NCBI GenBank assembly: GCA_012845835.1
Contig: JABAKD010000025.1
Span: forward strand, 21,353,923 to 21,417,922
Direction of reading: 5' to 3'
Source of the DNA: Undaria pinnatifida
Lineage: Eukaryota > Sar > Phaeophyceae > Laminariales > Alariaceae
DNA length: 64,000 nucleotides
Under the pieces are notes generated by a model, which made no database searches, was not told where the DNA came from, and saw only the letters and a program-made list of their open reading frames with translations. The translations under genes and the position numbers were made by a program. This document shows, one piece after another, positions 48,660 through 59,705 of the stretch (positions within the stretch are counted from its first letter, which is position 1; each line of letters opens with the position of its first letter).

Positions 48660-49916
48660 TGGTAGCGGTTGGCGTGCGGTACTGACTGAGCAACGCAGGT
48701 AGTATTATACGTTAAACACCTTACAGTAGGGTGGATCGCGCCGCGGCGTGTTTTGGAGTCTTCGCTTGAGCAAGAAACGTCGATTGTATATGTATAATAA
48801 CCAAACAACAACAGCAACATCAACATGACCTCTTCGTACGACCTTGGTGTTATTGTTTTGCTGTCCTTTGTTGTGTCTCTGCTTTCCCGTTGGGGCGTAT
48901 CGTTTGTAGGAATTGCCGCCTCATCATACCGCGCAGGCGTCGTCGCCTGCCTTGACGAGGATGGACCCTGCCCCCCTTCAATCAGAAGGCACCCGGCAAT
49001 CGAGAAAACGATACAAGGTACAGTATCCAACCAACCCGTGAAACACCTTTGCACGAGGAACGAGAGCAGAGCCGGAGGCAGCCTACATAGCAGTAGTTGG
49101 TCCCCAGGTCCATACTGCCCTGCACCTTCACATTGGCTCCTTAAATCATCTGCCTCGTGGTGCACATGTTTATTCGGCTTTGATGTTGTATTTTTTCGTG
49201 GACCGATATGCTCGGAATTATTGTCTGATTCGCTTCGTGCACATGTATTCGCCTCGAGTCGTGCAAAGTTTGAGGTATGAGAGGGAGCTGTGAAGCGCGG
49301 CATATCCAATTTATCCTCCGAACTATCCGTTTGGATTAGACTCCTGGCCTATTTTTCTGCATGTACGTCCTTCAGGGTGGGCAGTGTTGCATCACCTTCC
49401 CCCCTCCGTTGCGACTTTACAGTGTTGGCATATATTTCCTCTCATCATAATGTAATATTTTTCTACTCCTTCGCCTAGCATTTAATGTAAGGATTGGATT
49501 AGATGAGGCCTCCTGCCTCAAGCAAGAGCTCCTCACCCGGGATAAACGCCTGCAATAAGCTCACAATCCCGAGCTTAGTACGGTACCGTAAATCCCTATT
49601 TGCAAAGGTGGTACCTGAAGAAACTTCTTTTGCCAAGCTGGGTGGGAGGGATGGTCAGATAACGTATCGTCCCTTCAACTTTTCTCGCTTTTGGTCCGGT
49701 GACGAAAATAATGCGTCAGGAGGGCGATGTCATACCCCTTTTGTTATCGGATCTCAAATCATGCAAACATGTCTGATTCGATTTTATTTGCTCTCCGATT
49801 TTACTGTAGTATTCTTCTGCTCCTTCGCCTGTCATTTAATGTAAGTATTGGTTTAGATGAGGCCTCCTGCCCCCGCCCGTGATCCTACCAATACTTTCTT
49901 GTGCGGTTGTCTGTGA
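48660..49916. other. Non-coding, with a direct repeat
   Basis: No supported gene. A pair of related segments at about 49440-49515 and 49795-49872 share TTTCTACTCCTTCGCCT/TTCTGCTCCTTCGCCT, CATTTAATGTAAG and GATGAGGCCTCCTGCC. Confidence 0.45.
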
Positions 49917-50614
49917 TCAACGTAGACTTTCAACCCCCGTCGCGTTTTCCTTTCCCTCTGAATTCGCCCCCGCGCTGGTAGTTGGTCCAATGTATTACCG
50001 CGCGACGCGCTCGGTCTTCCATCCTCCGATCTTCATGATCACATCTACTGCCGTACCTTCGAGCGACTTGCTCAGCGATCCGCCTACTCTAAACGATTTC
50101 ATTGTGACGTGGTCGGGCAACCCGCCTGCGCGCAGATGTGCCTGCAAAGTGGCCGTCATGCGGGGTGCAGTGATCGCCACGGAACCCCTCTCCCCGTAGC
50201 CCGCGGTTAAATCCCAACCAATCGCGAGAGCCGCAGAGATGTACTCGGTAGCCCCTTGAAATGCGCATGTCTGCGGATATTCTGCATCTGCCAAGACCAC
50301 CACTGCTTCTACGGACTTCCGCAATGTTTTTCCGAAAAGGAAGTTAAATACCAAACCTGCCGACTCGGGCAGTCGCAGGACCCCTGAGGCCAACGTGAAA
50401 GAGAGGTCGAATCCTCGCCTCATGGAGTAAAATGCCAACGAGAATATAGCGATTTCACGAGTAATTGCGATACGCTGGGACAACGGTTCCGCGAGCTGCG
50501 CACGCGCTCGCATGCTCTGGAGCAACTGGGCTAGAGTATGCGATAGCATCGGTGCCACCTGCTTCACGGGGACGCCCACCTGTTTCTGTTCCTCGTTGAC
50601 AAACGAAAGGTACT
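49917..50614 (-). pseudogene. Tyrosine recombinase (DIRS/Crypton-type element) relic
   Basis: The minus strand reads YLSFVNEEQKQVGVPVKQVA, then AIFSLAFYSMRRGFDLSF (box I arginine region), TMKSFRVGGSLSKSLEGTAV (box II) and DVIMKIGGWKTERVAR. An in-frame TAA (49997-49995) comes immediately before TAC of YIGPTTSAG, the position of the catalytic tyrosine. The frame then runs to TGA at 49917. In box II the usual His-x-x-Arg appears as Lys-x-x-Arg. An in-frame stop lies just before YLSFV. No reverse transcriptase is found nearby, so DIRS versus Crypton cannot be decided. The copy cannot encode an active enzyme as it stands. Confidence 0.75.
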
Positions 50615-50639
50615 ATTCGACTACTACGCTTTGTCATCT

Positions 50640-51394
50640 ACAACGATCGATGAAGATGAACCGGCCCCCTTGGTCGAGAAGTCATCCGGCACGCAAGAAA
50701 CGAATACGACCAAATACCCGTACATCCAAACGCCCCGTTTGAGCACGTGACAGCTGTGTATAAGTGACCAGATCAAATCTAGAGATAACTTCAATAGAAG
50801 TACGCCCCTAAGCCCCCACTCTTCTATATCGAGAAACCACATATGCTTCGCCATCGAGGACTTACTGAAATGTCGGAGAAATGCAGTTGTACTACTGACT
50901 TTTCTCATACTCATGTAGATGTCACGTACTACTGCTGTGCTGCTGCAGGGGAGTATATGGCATGCTGCACTACACAAACACATATTATCCGTATTAAATA
51001 CGTGGTACATCTCATACGACGAGATGTATGCGGTACAAATACAAACATGTCGATTTAGTTTGTGTATTCCCTGGTGTGTGTGAGATGGGCGCTCGAAGAG
51101 CTTTATGATCAAGTGTGCACCGCCCGACGTCTGATGCAGAACGCCAGATCTCACTCGTCGGTCTTCAATCGATCAATACAGGTATGTGAGTGTGCCTTTG
51201 CATTACATCAAGAGCAGAAAAGAGATCACTTCGGAGCAGTAGCGATCGACGTCCATCATGAGTTGACAGCAATAAACCCGAGCATCAGGCCTGGGCTTGA
51301 CCTCCGCTGGTCTGCCACATATGTAGGGAGTACACAGGAACTTGCGTACAAACCCGGTCGACCCAAGTAGCCCACTGCAGAAGCTCACTCACAC
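50640..51394. other. No gene seen
   Basis: AT-rich sequence with short random frames; no motif or repeat recognised apart from the SINE that begins at its right edge. Confidence 0.4.
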
Positions 51395-51710
51395 TATTTT
51401 TTTCATTTATTTATTTTTCACACTTCTATTTTCCGGCTTCTGGACAAGCCGTGGTCACAGGTGTCGTCCCTTCCCCCCCCCGGTCTTGCCATCAATTTTT
51501 TTATCGCGCATAGGGTTCAGCAATCTCACTGCACGTCGATTTTTCATCGAGTGTTGCTATCTCACGCTCTCGCGCTTTCCGCAAGTCAATTTGTGCACAA
51601 GAAAAAGTCCCAACGAATTTATACGAGTATGCACTCGGCGGGGCTCGAACTCATGAAACTGACCTATACCAGGCTCGAGGATAACCTGATACGCCACCGG
51701 GGCGACCGGT
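51395..51710 (-). mobile_element. tRNA-derived SINE, copy 1
   Basis: The head at the right edge has an A-box-like TGGCGTATCAGG (51696-51685) and a B-box-like GAGTTCGAGCCCC (51652-51640) at tRNA spacing, the pattern of an internal pol III promoter. The body includes GTGCACAAATTGACTTGCGG. The tail is A-rich with TGAAAAATAAATAAATGAAA. It matches 53145-53465 in inverted orientation. The head does not fold as a proper tRNA, so I call it a SINE rather than a tRNA gene. Confidence 0.8.
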
Positions 51711-51739
51711 CTATAACACCTGTTGTTTCATGCATACTA

Positions 51740-51990
51740 AATTCTACAGATGTCTGGTTTTGTCCCCCTCATGCGGGTTATACAGTTCCAGTGCGCAGAA
51801 CAAGGTTAAACGTGTTAGTTCTCTTCACCCTGGCATTAGCAGGGAGTCACCGACCTGTACCCTTCACGAGGGTACACACACCCCGTAACACCCGCGATCG
51901 CAGTATCACACGCAACTTGCAAAGCTGAGTTTTGATCAAAAAATCATTTTTGGTCGATCTCACAGCTGAAGTGTATTTTCATTTTTATAA
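51740..51990 (+). repeat. Dispersed repeat R3, copy 1
   Basis: It shares with 54180-54460 the ordered landmarks GTTTTGTCCCC, CACCCTGGCATTAGC/CACCCTGTCGACCC, GGGAGTC(A/G)CCGACCT, CGCGATCG, CTTGCAAA and CTCACAGCTGAAGTGTATTT. Adjacent to SINE copy 1. Confidence 0.7.
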
Positions 51991-53144
51991 TACAAATATC
52001 TGGGTTATAATATATACCGGTTTGATTTCGGATTAAGAAACGTACCGGTTCAAGAGAGATATGTACTATAGTACGTAGTTCTGACACACCCCTCTCGCAA
52101 ATCGTAGACCCCACCTGTAATGGGCGTTGTTTCGGTGTCATGGTCTTAATGCGGACGAAAACATGACTATTGTATTATGGACTCTGCAGTCCATCAGTAT
52201 GTATTTGGTTCCCGTAGTCACTACCTTGTGTAAGGTTATAGGTGAGGACAGAGAGTGCCCCCGGCAGGTCTGCTAATTGAGCAGGTCGTCGGAGAGTTGT
52301 CACTTTCTTTGCCTTCGTAGAGACGTTGCTTTATTCGATTCCACCAGAGCCCCGGATAGGTTCTGAGATCGGAGGCACGTGCCTCTGATCTATTTCCTAA
52401 CTTTCTCGAATGCAAAACGCCAACCTTATAATAGAAAACCCGTCCAAATGATCTCAAATTCAGACAATTACAGGCCTTTCGAGGCCGTACCTTAACACTA
52501 GCCCACCCTGATGAGTCGCATATGCACAAATATGGGAGATTCGGGGAAACTCCGGTTCTACGAACTAGACCATGAGTCGAAGATGCGGCTCCTCAAAACC
52601 CACTCCCACACCACTAACGGTCTGGCCATGGAGCCAGGAACACGCGAAGAAAAGCAGTTGAAAGAAATGCAGACCCTACAACAAGGCAAACGTCACCCAT
52701 CAAGAACCTGCCGCGTGCCACCGGTGTGGCGGGGTGGGGGCGAAAAGGCTCTAGAACCTGCCGCATGCCGCCGGTGTGACGGAGGGGGGCAGGAAAGGCT
52801 TTACGGCGAACCAATAACAGAAAAGGTACTACGGCGAGGCGATTTGTGTCTTCGTGATAGTTGAGGCAAATACCGCGGTTTTGTCGGAGAGCCGCGGCGC
52901 GGGCGGAGCGCGTGAGGAAGCCGCTCCCGAGGGGAGGGTCGTCGGTCTTAAACATGGCACTAACAGCGAAAACTTCTGCATTATGTTGTTCTTCTATAGG
53001 CCAGCAGTTGGACATTTTGTCGAACCAGGGGTCGGTGGAATCAGTATTGAGTACACCGAGTATTTTAGTCTAGATGCAGAGAGATACAATATGCGGGTAA
53101 CGTCGGTTTGTTAGTGCCCGTCGGTATGTTGTATATAGTCGTGC
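51991..53144. other. No gene seen; short duplication
   Basis: Random short frames only. A local duplication of TAGAACCTGCCGC(A/G)TGCC with CCGGTGTG(A/G)CGG lies at about 52706-52795. Confidence 0.45.
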
Positions 53145-53465
53145 CGGTCGCCCCGATGGCGTATCAGGTTATCCTCGAGCCTGGTATAGGCCAGCTTCGT
53201 GAGTTCGAACCCCCCTGAGTATTCCTTGTATAAATTCGTGGGGACTTTTCCTTGTGCACAAATTGACTTGCGGAAAGCGCGAGAGCGTGAGTTAGCAAGA
53301 CTCGATGAAAAACCGACGAGCAGTGGGATTTTTGAATGAACCCTATGCGCGAAACAAATTGAAGGCATGAACCGCGGGGTAGAAGGGAAGAGACCTGTGA
53401 CCATGGCTTGTCCATAAGCAGGAAAGTAAATGTGTGTGCAAAAAAATGAAAAAATGAAAAATAGC
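53145..53465 (+). mobile_element. tRNA-derived SINE, copy 2
   Basis: A-box-like TGGCGTATCAGG (53157-53168) and B-box-like GAGTTCGAACCCC (53201-53213), a shared body with TGCACAAATTGACTTGCGGA and GCGCGAGAGCGTGAG, and an A-rich tail (CAAAAAAATGAAAAAATGAA). It ends exactly where repeat R1 copy 2 begins. Confidence 0.82.
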
Positions 53466-54025
53466 CGTAATCGTCTGGAAATTTGTGGACCTTCCAATTG
53501 CGGTCACAAGTTAGCGTAAGGCCGCCCTGACTTCTTAGCCTTTTTGGCGTTCTCTCCCCGGTGCCGTTGATGCTCTATGAGCACAATGATATAATGCCGT
53601 CTTCAAGCAGTTCCTAGGGACTGCAATTAAAAGAAAGACGTTTTTCCTTTTTTTCTTTCCTTGCTTCCCCTTGTTGTCTTGTCGCTTTTTGCTTTTCATG
53701 TCCTTTCTTTCTTTCCTTTTCTTTTGCGCTTTTTTTGTTTTATTTCTTCCCTTTTTTTCTTTTCTCTCCTTTATTTCCTTTCTCGAGTTGACTTGCGTCT
53801 GACGTGCGTATGTGTAGTTATGTGTACTAAGTATAGTATGCGTAATAGTCTTTCCTGGGTGGCAAGTGGTATAGTCGGTTTTTCCAGGCGCGAGTAGCAA
53901 AATGTAGCTGAGTAGTGAGACGTATGCACCGGTATGGACCTGGTACATGGTAGGCTGACTCCCGATTCTAATTTTTATATGTTTCTGGCGGAGGCATAAA
54001 TTGCGTCAGCTGTGATATGCACCCG
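53465..54025 (-). repeat. Dispersed repeat R1, copy 2
   Basis: Inverted counterpart of 3562-4095: TAGCGTAAGGCCGCCCTGA, CAGTTCCTAGG, a long T/C-rich tract, the CGCGCCTGGAAAAACC block in reverse, and AATTGCGTCAGCTGTGATAT at the right edge. Confidence 0.75.
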
Positions 54026-54179
54026 TCCCCTCCCCCCCCTCCCCTCCTCTCGCCCGTTCCCCCCCTCCCGCCCCCCTTTTGATCAAAATAAGCCCCCCAC
54101 GTCCTCGGAAACTCCGCCCTCCCCTCACCGGTTATTCGACTTACAGTATTCATTTGATAAACTGATGCATTTTCTTCCA

Positions 54180-54460
54180 TAGCTGTCAGATTTTGTCCCC
54201 ATCAGAAGCGGGTTTTATAGATTCCGCGCACAGACTGCCTGACATCACCCTGTCGACCCTGACAGCTACACTGTAGTGGCAAGGGGAGTCGCCGACCTAT
54301 ATCCTTAATGAGGATACACAACCCGTAATACGCGCGATCGGAGCATCACACACAGCTTGCAAATATGAGTTTCGATCGGAGTATCACACACAGCTTGCAA
54401 AGATGAGTTTCGACGAAATCTTCGATCTCACAGCTGGAGTGTATTTTCATTTTTTATTAA
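54180..54460 (+). repeat. Dispersed repeat R3, copy 2
   Basis: Diverged match to 51740-51990. It also contains an internal short duplication (TTTCGATCGGAGTATCACAC with CAGCTTGCAAA, twice). A partial third copy (CATCACCCTGTTGACCCTGA) is at 60585-60634. Confidence 0.7.
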
Positions 54461-54699
54461 ATATCAAGCGCTCAGAGACGGCCCCACGTGGTATCCTGAG
54501 TGACCCGAGAAATATGGGTGGTTGACGGCAACTTACGCGAGTAGGCTCGTCTGAACACGTCGGCTCTCAGGAGATTTCGACCCAGCCGGGTATGCTTTAT
54601 TATGCCCCCCTTGAAATTTATTCGAGTCCCTTACGGACACTATTGTGACGTATGAAGAGTGGTTTTATATATTATACAAATTGGAATTCTACAAAGGCT

Positions 54700-55720
54700 G
54701 ACAAAGTCATTAATTTGTGAGACGCCCCCCCCCCCCCCCCCCCCTTTTTCACCCCCCGCTCCCTTTCGTTTGTCCCCCCCCCCGCCTTTTTCTTCCTGCT
54801 TTTCCCCCCTCACCGATTGAACAGAAATCTGCCACATGCCTCCACACACATAAGAAGTATAGTATAATACTGCGGCCGTGTATACCCTCGCCACAAACTC
54901 ACTAACCCCCCCCTCCCAGTAGATATACAAGCGACAACGCACCGGTTCCCCCCCTCCCCCCCCCCCCCGCGCTCATTCCTCCCTCTCTCCTTAGCCGATT
55001 AAACACAATTATGCATCAAATTGCAGGTTTACCCCCCCACCGCTGCCTGACCGATTAAAATATAATTTGCCACAGGTTTACACACATGAAAACTATGTTA
55101 TAACACTGCGAACTTGTATACCCTCGCGATAAACTGTTGGAACCCGCAACCCGCCCCCGCCCCCCCGCCCGCCCGCCCCCCCCCCACCCCCCCTAACGAT
55201 GAAATAGAAACGATGAAACAGAAAAATATGCCATTACACTGCGACCTTGTTTACCCCCACGCCAATTTAAATACCCCCCCTCCCCCCCTCCCGAACCCCC
55301 TTCTACTTACGGTTAAATAGAAATACACTCAAGAAAATTATGCTCTTCCCCCCCCCTCCTTAAGTTACAGGTTTACCCTTCCCCGCTGCCTGACCCATTA
55401 AACATAGTTTTGCCACAGGTTTACACACATGAAAAGTATGTTACATCACTGCGACCTTGTACCCTCGCGATAAGCTGTTGTAACCCGCAACCCCACCCCC
55501 CCCAACGATGAAACAGAAACGATGAAACAGGAAAGTATGCCATTACACTGTGGCATTGTGTAACCCCACGCCAACTTAATCCCCCCCCCCCACCCCCTTT
55601 CCCCCCCGCTAACCCCCATCAACTTACGATTACATAGAAAATACAATAATAGTATAAGCCCCCCCCCCCCCCCCCCCCCTTCCCGCCTCCCCCCCCCCCC
55701 CGGTTTCATCTACCACATCA
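54700..55720 (+). repeat. C-tract tandem repeat region
   Basis: A composite unit recurs with a period of about 344 bp: CCGCTGCCTGACC, ATTTGCCACAGGTTTACACA, CATGAAAACTATGTTA, CACTGCGA, CCTCGCGATAA and AACGATGAAA(C/T)AGAAACGA, with a long C-run between. Units start near 55040 and 55384, with a diverged unit near 54810. C-runs exceed 15 nt. No coding content. Confidence 0.8.
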
Positions 55721-55846
55721 TGAACCTTACGACACACCAGATTACACCAAGACGACCTGGATTTGGAAACCTGAAGACCTGGTCACACACCATCAGGAAC
55801 TTCAAGACGTGTAACCACAGTCAGTCATTCAGACCCCCGATCAATC

Positions 55847-56131
55847 ATGCCACGGATACGGGGTAAACGTAGACCCCCACGACCATTTAAATGGGACGAT
55901 GCATCTCCCTCAGGGATAATGCGAAATGCATTTGTACGAACTAGACAGGCAGTGATGTCTATCCATCCTGCGCTGAAAACGATTAGGAGGATTCGTAATG
56001 CTTGGTTGGCAAAGGGTAGGGGGGAAAGAGGGGATATACCATCAGGAGCACTTCGCCAGCAAAAAGTGTGGGAAAACATTTCAAAAATGGCGCGTTGTTC
56101 CCGGCCCAGGTGGAAGACGCCCAGTCGCTGA
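55847..56131 (+). pseudogene. Basic leader ORF of the retroelement
   Basis: A 94-codon ATG frame (MPRIRGKRRPPRPFKWDDAS), strongly Arg/Lys-rich, ending in TGA. It is in the same frame as the GIY-YIG ORF that begins 10 nt later, so a single stop separates them. It may be the true N-terminus of one protein, lost by nonsense mutation, or a separate small ORF. Confidence 0.5.
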
Positions 56132-56140
56132 CAAGGACAC

Positions 56141-57094
56141 ATGTTCTATTTACGCTATAGGCTAGTCCATTTGAAAAACGGGAAAACATACGTGGGACGA
56201 ACGATCAAGAGCCCGTACGTTAGATTCCAAGAACATATTTCCACAACAACAGGCGCTCTAGGTAGGGAAATCAAGGTGGACCACAACAAATTTGCAGTCG
56301 TTCTCCTGGAAATAGTTCCTCGGTGTTTGGAGGGTGTAGAGAACTCGGGGACACCACTCCATTGGCGAGAAAAACAAAACTCATGGATTAACCGATCGCA
56401 CACACGCGTAAAAGGATACAATACACGTAGGGAAATCGCTAAGCCACAACTCCCGCAGATACCAACACATGGCTTTGGGATTAAACGAGTCAGACGCTCT
56501 AGGCCCAAATGGCGTATTACTAAGATAACGCACAATGAACGGGTGTTTTTGTCTAGGGACTGGCAGCGTAGGATTGATTACTTCGCCGGACTTGTTAATC
56601 ATAGACCACACTTGGTGGATTCGTACATCTTGCACCTGGCCCCCAGAAACTTGCTCCGCATGATCAAGTACATAGGACAAGACGGCATTCCCGGTAACTT
56701 TCAAAAGGCTTTCAGTGAACTCAGGAAACGCTACTTGAGCTCGTTCCCGGCGTCTTCGGTCCAGCCGGTGAAAGTACCTAAGTTAATCGTCATGGGATTC
56801 ACTAGTGAGATAGCCAACGTAGTCCCCCTGCGCGGATTACTGATGCGGCCAAATATATTAAGTAGAATACCCCCTGTGTGCGTTGGGTTTCGGGAGAGTA
56901 TTATGGAAACAATTCCATGTTTCAAGTATGGCCAGACCTTGGATTCTCTCTTCCTCAATGCCAGCGCCGTAGCACGCGACATCAACCAGGATTTTCAGTG
57001 TAGTTGCGGGAATTCTAGATGGTCTAAGTATGCTGTATGTGTTAAGGATGGTTCCCTTTGTGTATTAACAACGGATGCAGAGTGCCTTAATTAA
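56141..57094 (+). pseudogene. GIY-YIG endonuclease-containing ORF of the retroelement
   Basis: 317 codons from ATG. Residues 5-19 read RYRLVHLKNGKTYVG, a GIY-YIG variant in which GIY is replaced by LRY and the spacing to YVG is the usual 10 residues. R28 and H32 (SPYVRFQEH) follow at the expected distance, and E77 in HWREKQNSWI is the likely metal-binding Glu, with GYN after it. The C-terminus has CSCGNSRWSKYAVC and VLTTDAECLN, a region that precedes RT in this kind of protein. The frame closes in an AT-rich stretch of tandem TTAAGCC-like units (57090-57130). It would nick target DNA to prime reverse transcription. Confidence 0.72.
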
Positions 57095-57130
57095 GCCTTA
57101 TTTAAGCCTTAATTAAGCCTTAAATAAGCA
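57090..57130 (+). repeat. Tandem TTAAGCC-like units
   Basis: Four or so copies of CTTAATTAAGC/CTTATTTAAGC interrupt the retroelement coding sequence between the GIY-YIG and RT segments and supply several stop codons. Confidence 0.85.
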
Positions 57131-57155
57131 GAAAGATACTGAACCCATACTTAAA

Positions 57156-59023
57156 TTGCAGGCCGGGTTTATATTAGATTATGCGGAGGAGAAGCATACA
57201 GCCCCATTTTATGTGCAGTTAGTCACGGCCATTGAGGAACATGTAGCCGACATCTGCAGCAACTTAGCAATCAACTACGTGGATACTTTAGACTGGAGGA
57301 ACACGCTATTTGAAGAAATACGTAGGTGTGTAGAATACGCAGAAGATGCTGCTGAAGCACGTCCAGTAACGGGCAACATCGACATGTCGGCAGCCAGACA
57401 CGCATTCAAACAGGCGCACAAAAGTTTCGTTATCACCAAAGTGGACCAAGCAGCGAACTGCTTGAGCGTCATGTGCAAAGCCTGTTATGCGAGAGTAACC
57501 ACATCAGAGTTGAGTGGCCCAGGATATACACCCGTTGAGAGTGAAGTGTTCCCCGACCTCATAGACAAAATTACGACGAAGCAAATTACATATTTGCTGA
57601 AGGAACATTTACCGATACCGATGGTCATGGTCAAAATCCAAGACCCTCAAAATCCACACAAACACAAGTATGTCAAAAGGTACTCTACGCAGATACCGGT
57701 TAGATATCTCATGCCCAAATTACACAAAGCGATCCCAGCTTTCCGGGGCATCACAGCGTGTTGTGGCACAACCACAGAAGGCGTAGCTGAGATAGTAAAT
57801 GCAGTACTCGTTGGCATCAGACCAGTACTAGATGCCTTGTGGCGTGAAAAATGTATTCGTATCGGTTTGGTTGCAAACAAGTGTTCGATTACGTCTGGTG
57901 GGGCTGAGATAGTAGATGATACGAAAGATTTAGACCACAAAGCAGCGATGGCAAAAACCGGACTGCCTCACCACCTGCAAACTTTTGATTTTGTAGCCAT
58001 GTACACTGATTTTCCGGTCAAATGTCTTAAACGTATCATGGACAAGTTACTGGACTTGGTATTCACCCACCAGGAAGCAAAAGACGGTTGCAAATTGATG
58101 TACATCAAGTAAGTATGAGTTCAAAAATGATGAGAAGGAACCGAAGATCAACAAAATACACTGGTCTCTCAACCCTCCTGTAAATACTAACGAAACGACC
58201 AACAACAAAGGAGAATTTAATGCTGGTCAAGCTAAACTGTGTGAATGGATTAACTTTGAATTATACGAAGGTTTTGTACAATTTGGAGGAGCGGTATATA
58301 AGCGATCATCGAGCATATTCATGGGCACTGCACCAGCACCCGATTTAGTGAAGGATTTTGCGTTCACGCATGAACTCAATTTCCTAAAAAATATGACAAA
58401 TAGATATTTGCTCGATAAAAGGAAACAACATTGAACTTCTTTACCCTTTAGAGTTTATTGAACAGTACGGCAGTAACACTAAGAGATTCATAGACGAAAT
58501 ACTTACGGTAGCACCAGGCTTACCAAGTAGGAAAGGTTCTACATTTGAACAAATTATTAAGCGGGAAGGACGGGAGGGGGGGGTGTATGGTGGAATGTAT
58601 CCGGAACACATCCTGGATAAACGAGGGTGAGCAGGTTGCGAACCCTGTATCTATCACCAAAGAGCAAAGAGGGCAAACAGTGCATTTCCTGGATATGGAA
58701 ATTCTTCGAAGTACTCCTGGAGTGTCGCAAAGTCGAATGCATGATAAACGGGACCACATGGAGACACTGAAGCAGTACCGTAGATACCCCCACATATTGA
58801 AACACGATTATCAAAAAAGTGTTTGTATGCGACCCTCCACTGCCAACTTTGTCGATTTGCAATAAGTAAGGTGCTCGGAAATCCATTCTTCCAGGTAGCA
58901 GCAGCCAAGTTGATGACGGACATGATTAGACGTGGTTTTGCCAAGGAACGTTTGCGGAGCAAATTCCACAATTTCCGCAAAACGTTTTTCAAAAACTCAC
59001 CGATAAAACCGACTATTAAATAG
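57156..59023 (+). pseudogene. Reverse transcriptase of the Penelope-like element, frameshifted
   Basis: Frame 57156-58112 carries KSFVITKVDQAANCLSVMCK, RYLMPKLHKAIPAFRGI and LQTFDFVAMYTDFP (motif A Asp). A TAAG duplication then puts the text into the next frame: FVQFGGAVYKRSSSIFMGTA and PAPDLVKDFAFTHELNFL (motif B region), ending at TGA 58434. The third frame carries NTKRFIDEILTVAPGLPSR (motif C, with the second Asp as Glu) and GMYPEHILDKRG. The next frame, to 58867, has GQTVHFLDMEIL and HDKRDHMETLKQYRRYPHIL. The last, to 59023, has LCRFAISKVLGNPFFQVAAA. With at least four frame changes the copy is inactive, yet each segment is well preserved. PLE assignment is from recalled motifs. Confidence 0.75.
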
Positions 59024-59705
59024 GTGCATGACCCGGTTGTACGTGAGAAGCATTGGTGGTTGGTCACTGAAGGAGTTCGGAAATGTATCGAAAGGGAAGG
59101 TCAAGCACCGGGGCATGATAGACTGCTGAGTGATGAGTGGGTATGTCTTTGTACGCTATTTTGAGAATGAGCGATTGAATTGCAGATGTTATACATGATT
59201 TATGGGAATGGCCACTTCGCCTGTCCCTCAAACGTTTATTTTTACAAAGTATCATAGAGGAATGAACAACCACCGTTTATGGGAATAGATAGATATAAGA
59301 GTTGTGGAGAGGGGGGGGAGGGGGGGGGAAGGTGGATAAGTGGAAACGTAGTCACGTAAGCATAGCCGTAGATATTAGAGTATGAGAGTGTAATGCACCG
59401 TCGTACCTGAGTAAACAATGTGTGCGGGCATGTTGATTCGAGTTAATCGGACAAGCTGTGCAGATTACGTATGCTACATTTGGATGCGTGTGGGTTGGGA
59501 AGCGGGTACATATGAGTGTGGAAGTGTGTATGGGCTGTGCATGTCGAGTACTGGGTATTTGCGGGTTGAAAAGAGGGTGTATATAGACTAAGCATGGAAG
59601 TGTTCAACCTACGTACGTAGGTTACAACGTCCTTATTAAATACGTTTCCGAGGACCAACGCCCGAATGGGTAGGGTGGACCGTAACTGGACCAAGTCCGG
59701 CGGAA

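Noticed and set aside
52506-52560. Hammerhead ribozyme suggested by CTGATGAG followed by GAAAC
   Set aside because: Stem II cannot form between the two core boxes with the required closing pairs.
53145-53216. Functional tRNA gene
   Set aside because: A- and B-box-like sequences are present, but acceptor and T stems do not pair, and the same sequence recurs with a SINE body and A-rich tail.
53111-53497. Minus-strand frame across the SINE containing TRLEDNLIRHRGDR
   Set aside because: The same peptide appears in the other SINE copy because both translate the tRNA-like head; it is not a conserved protein.
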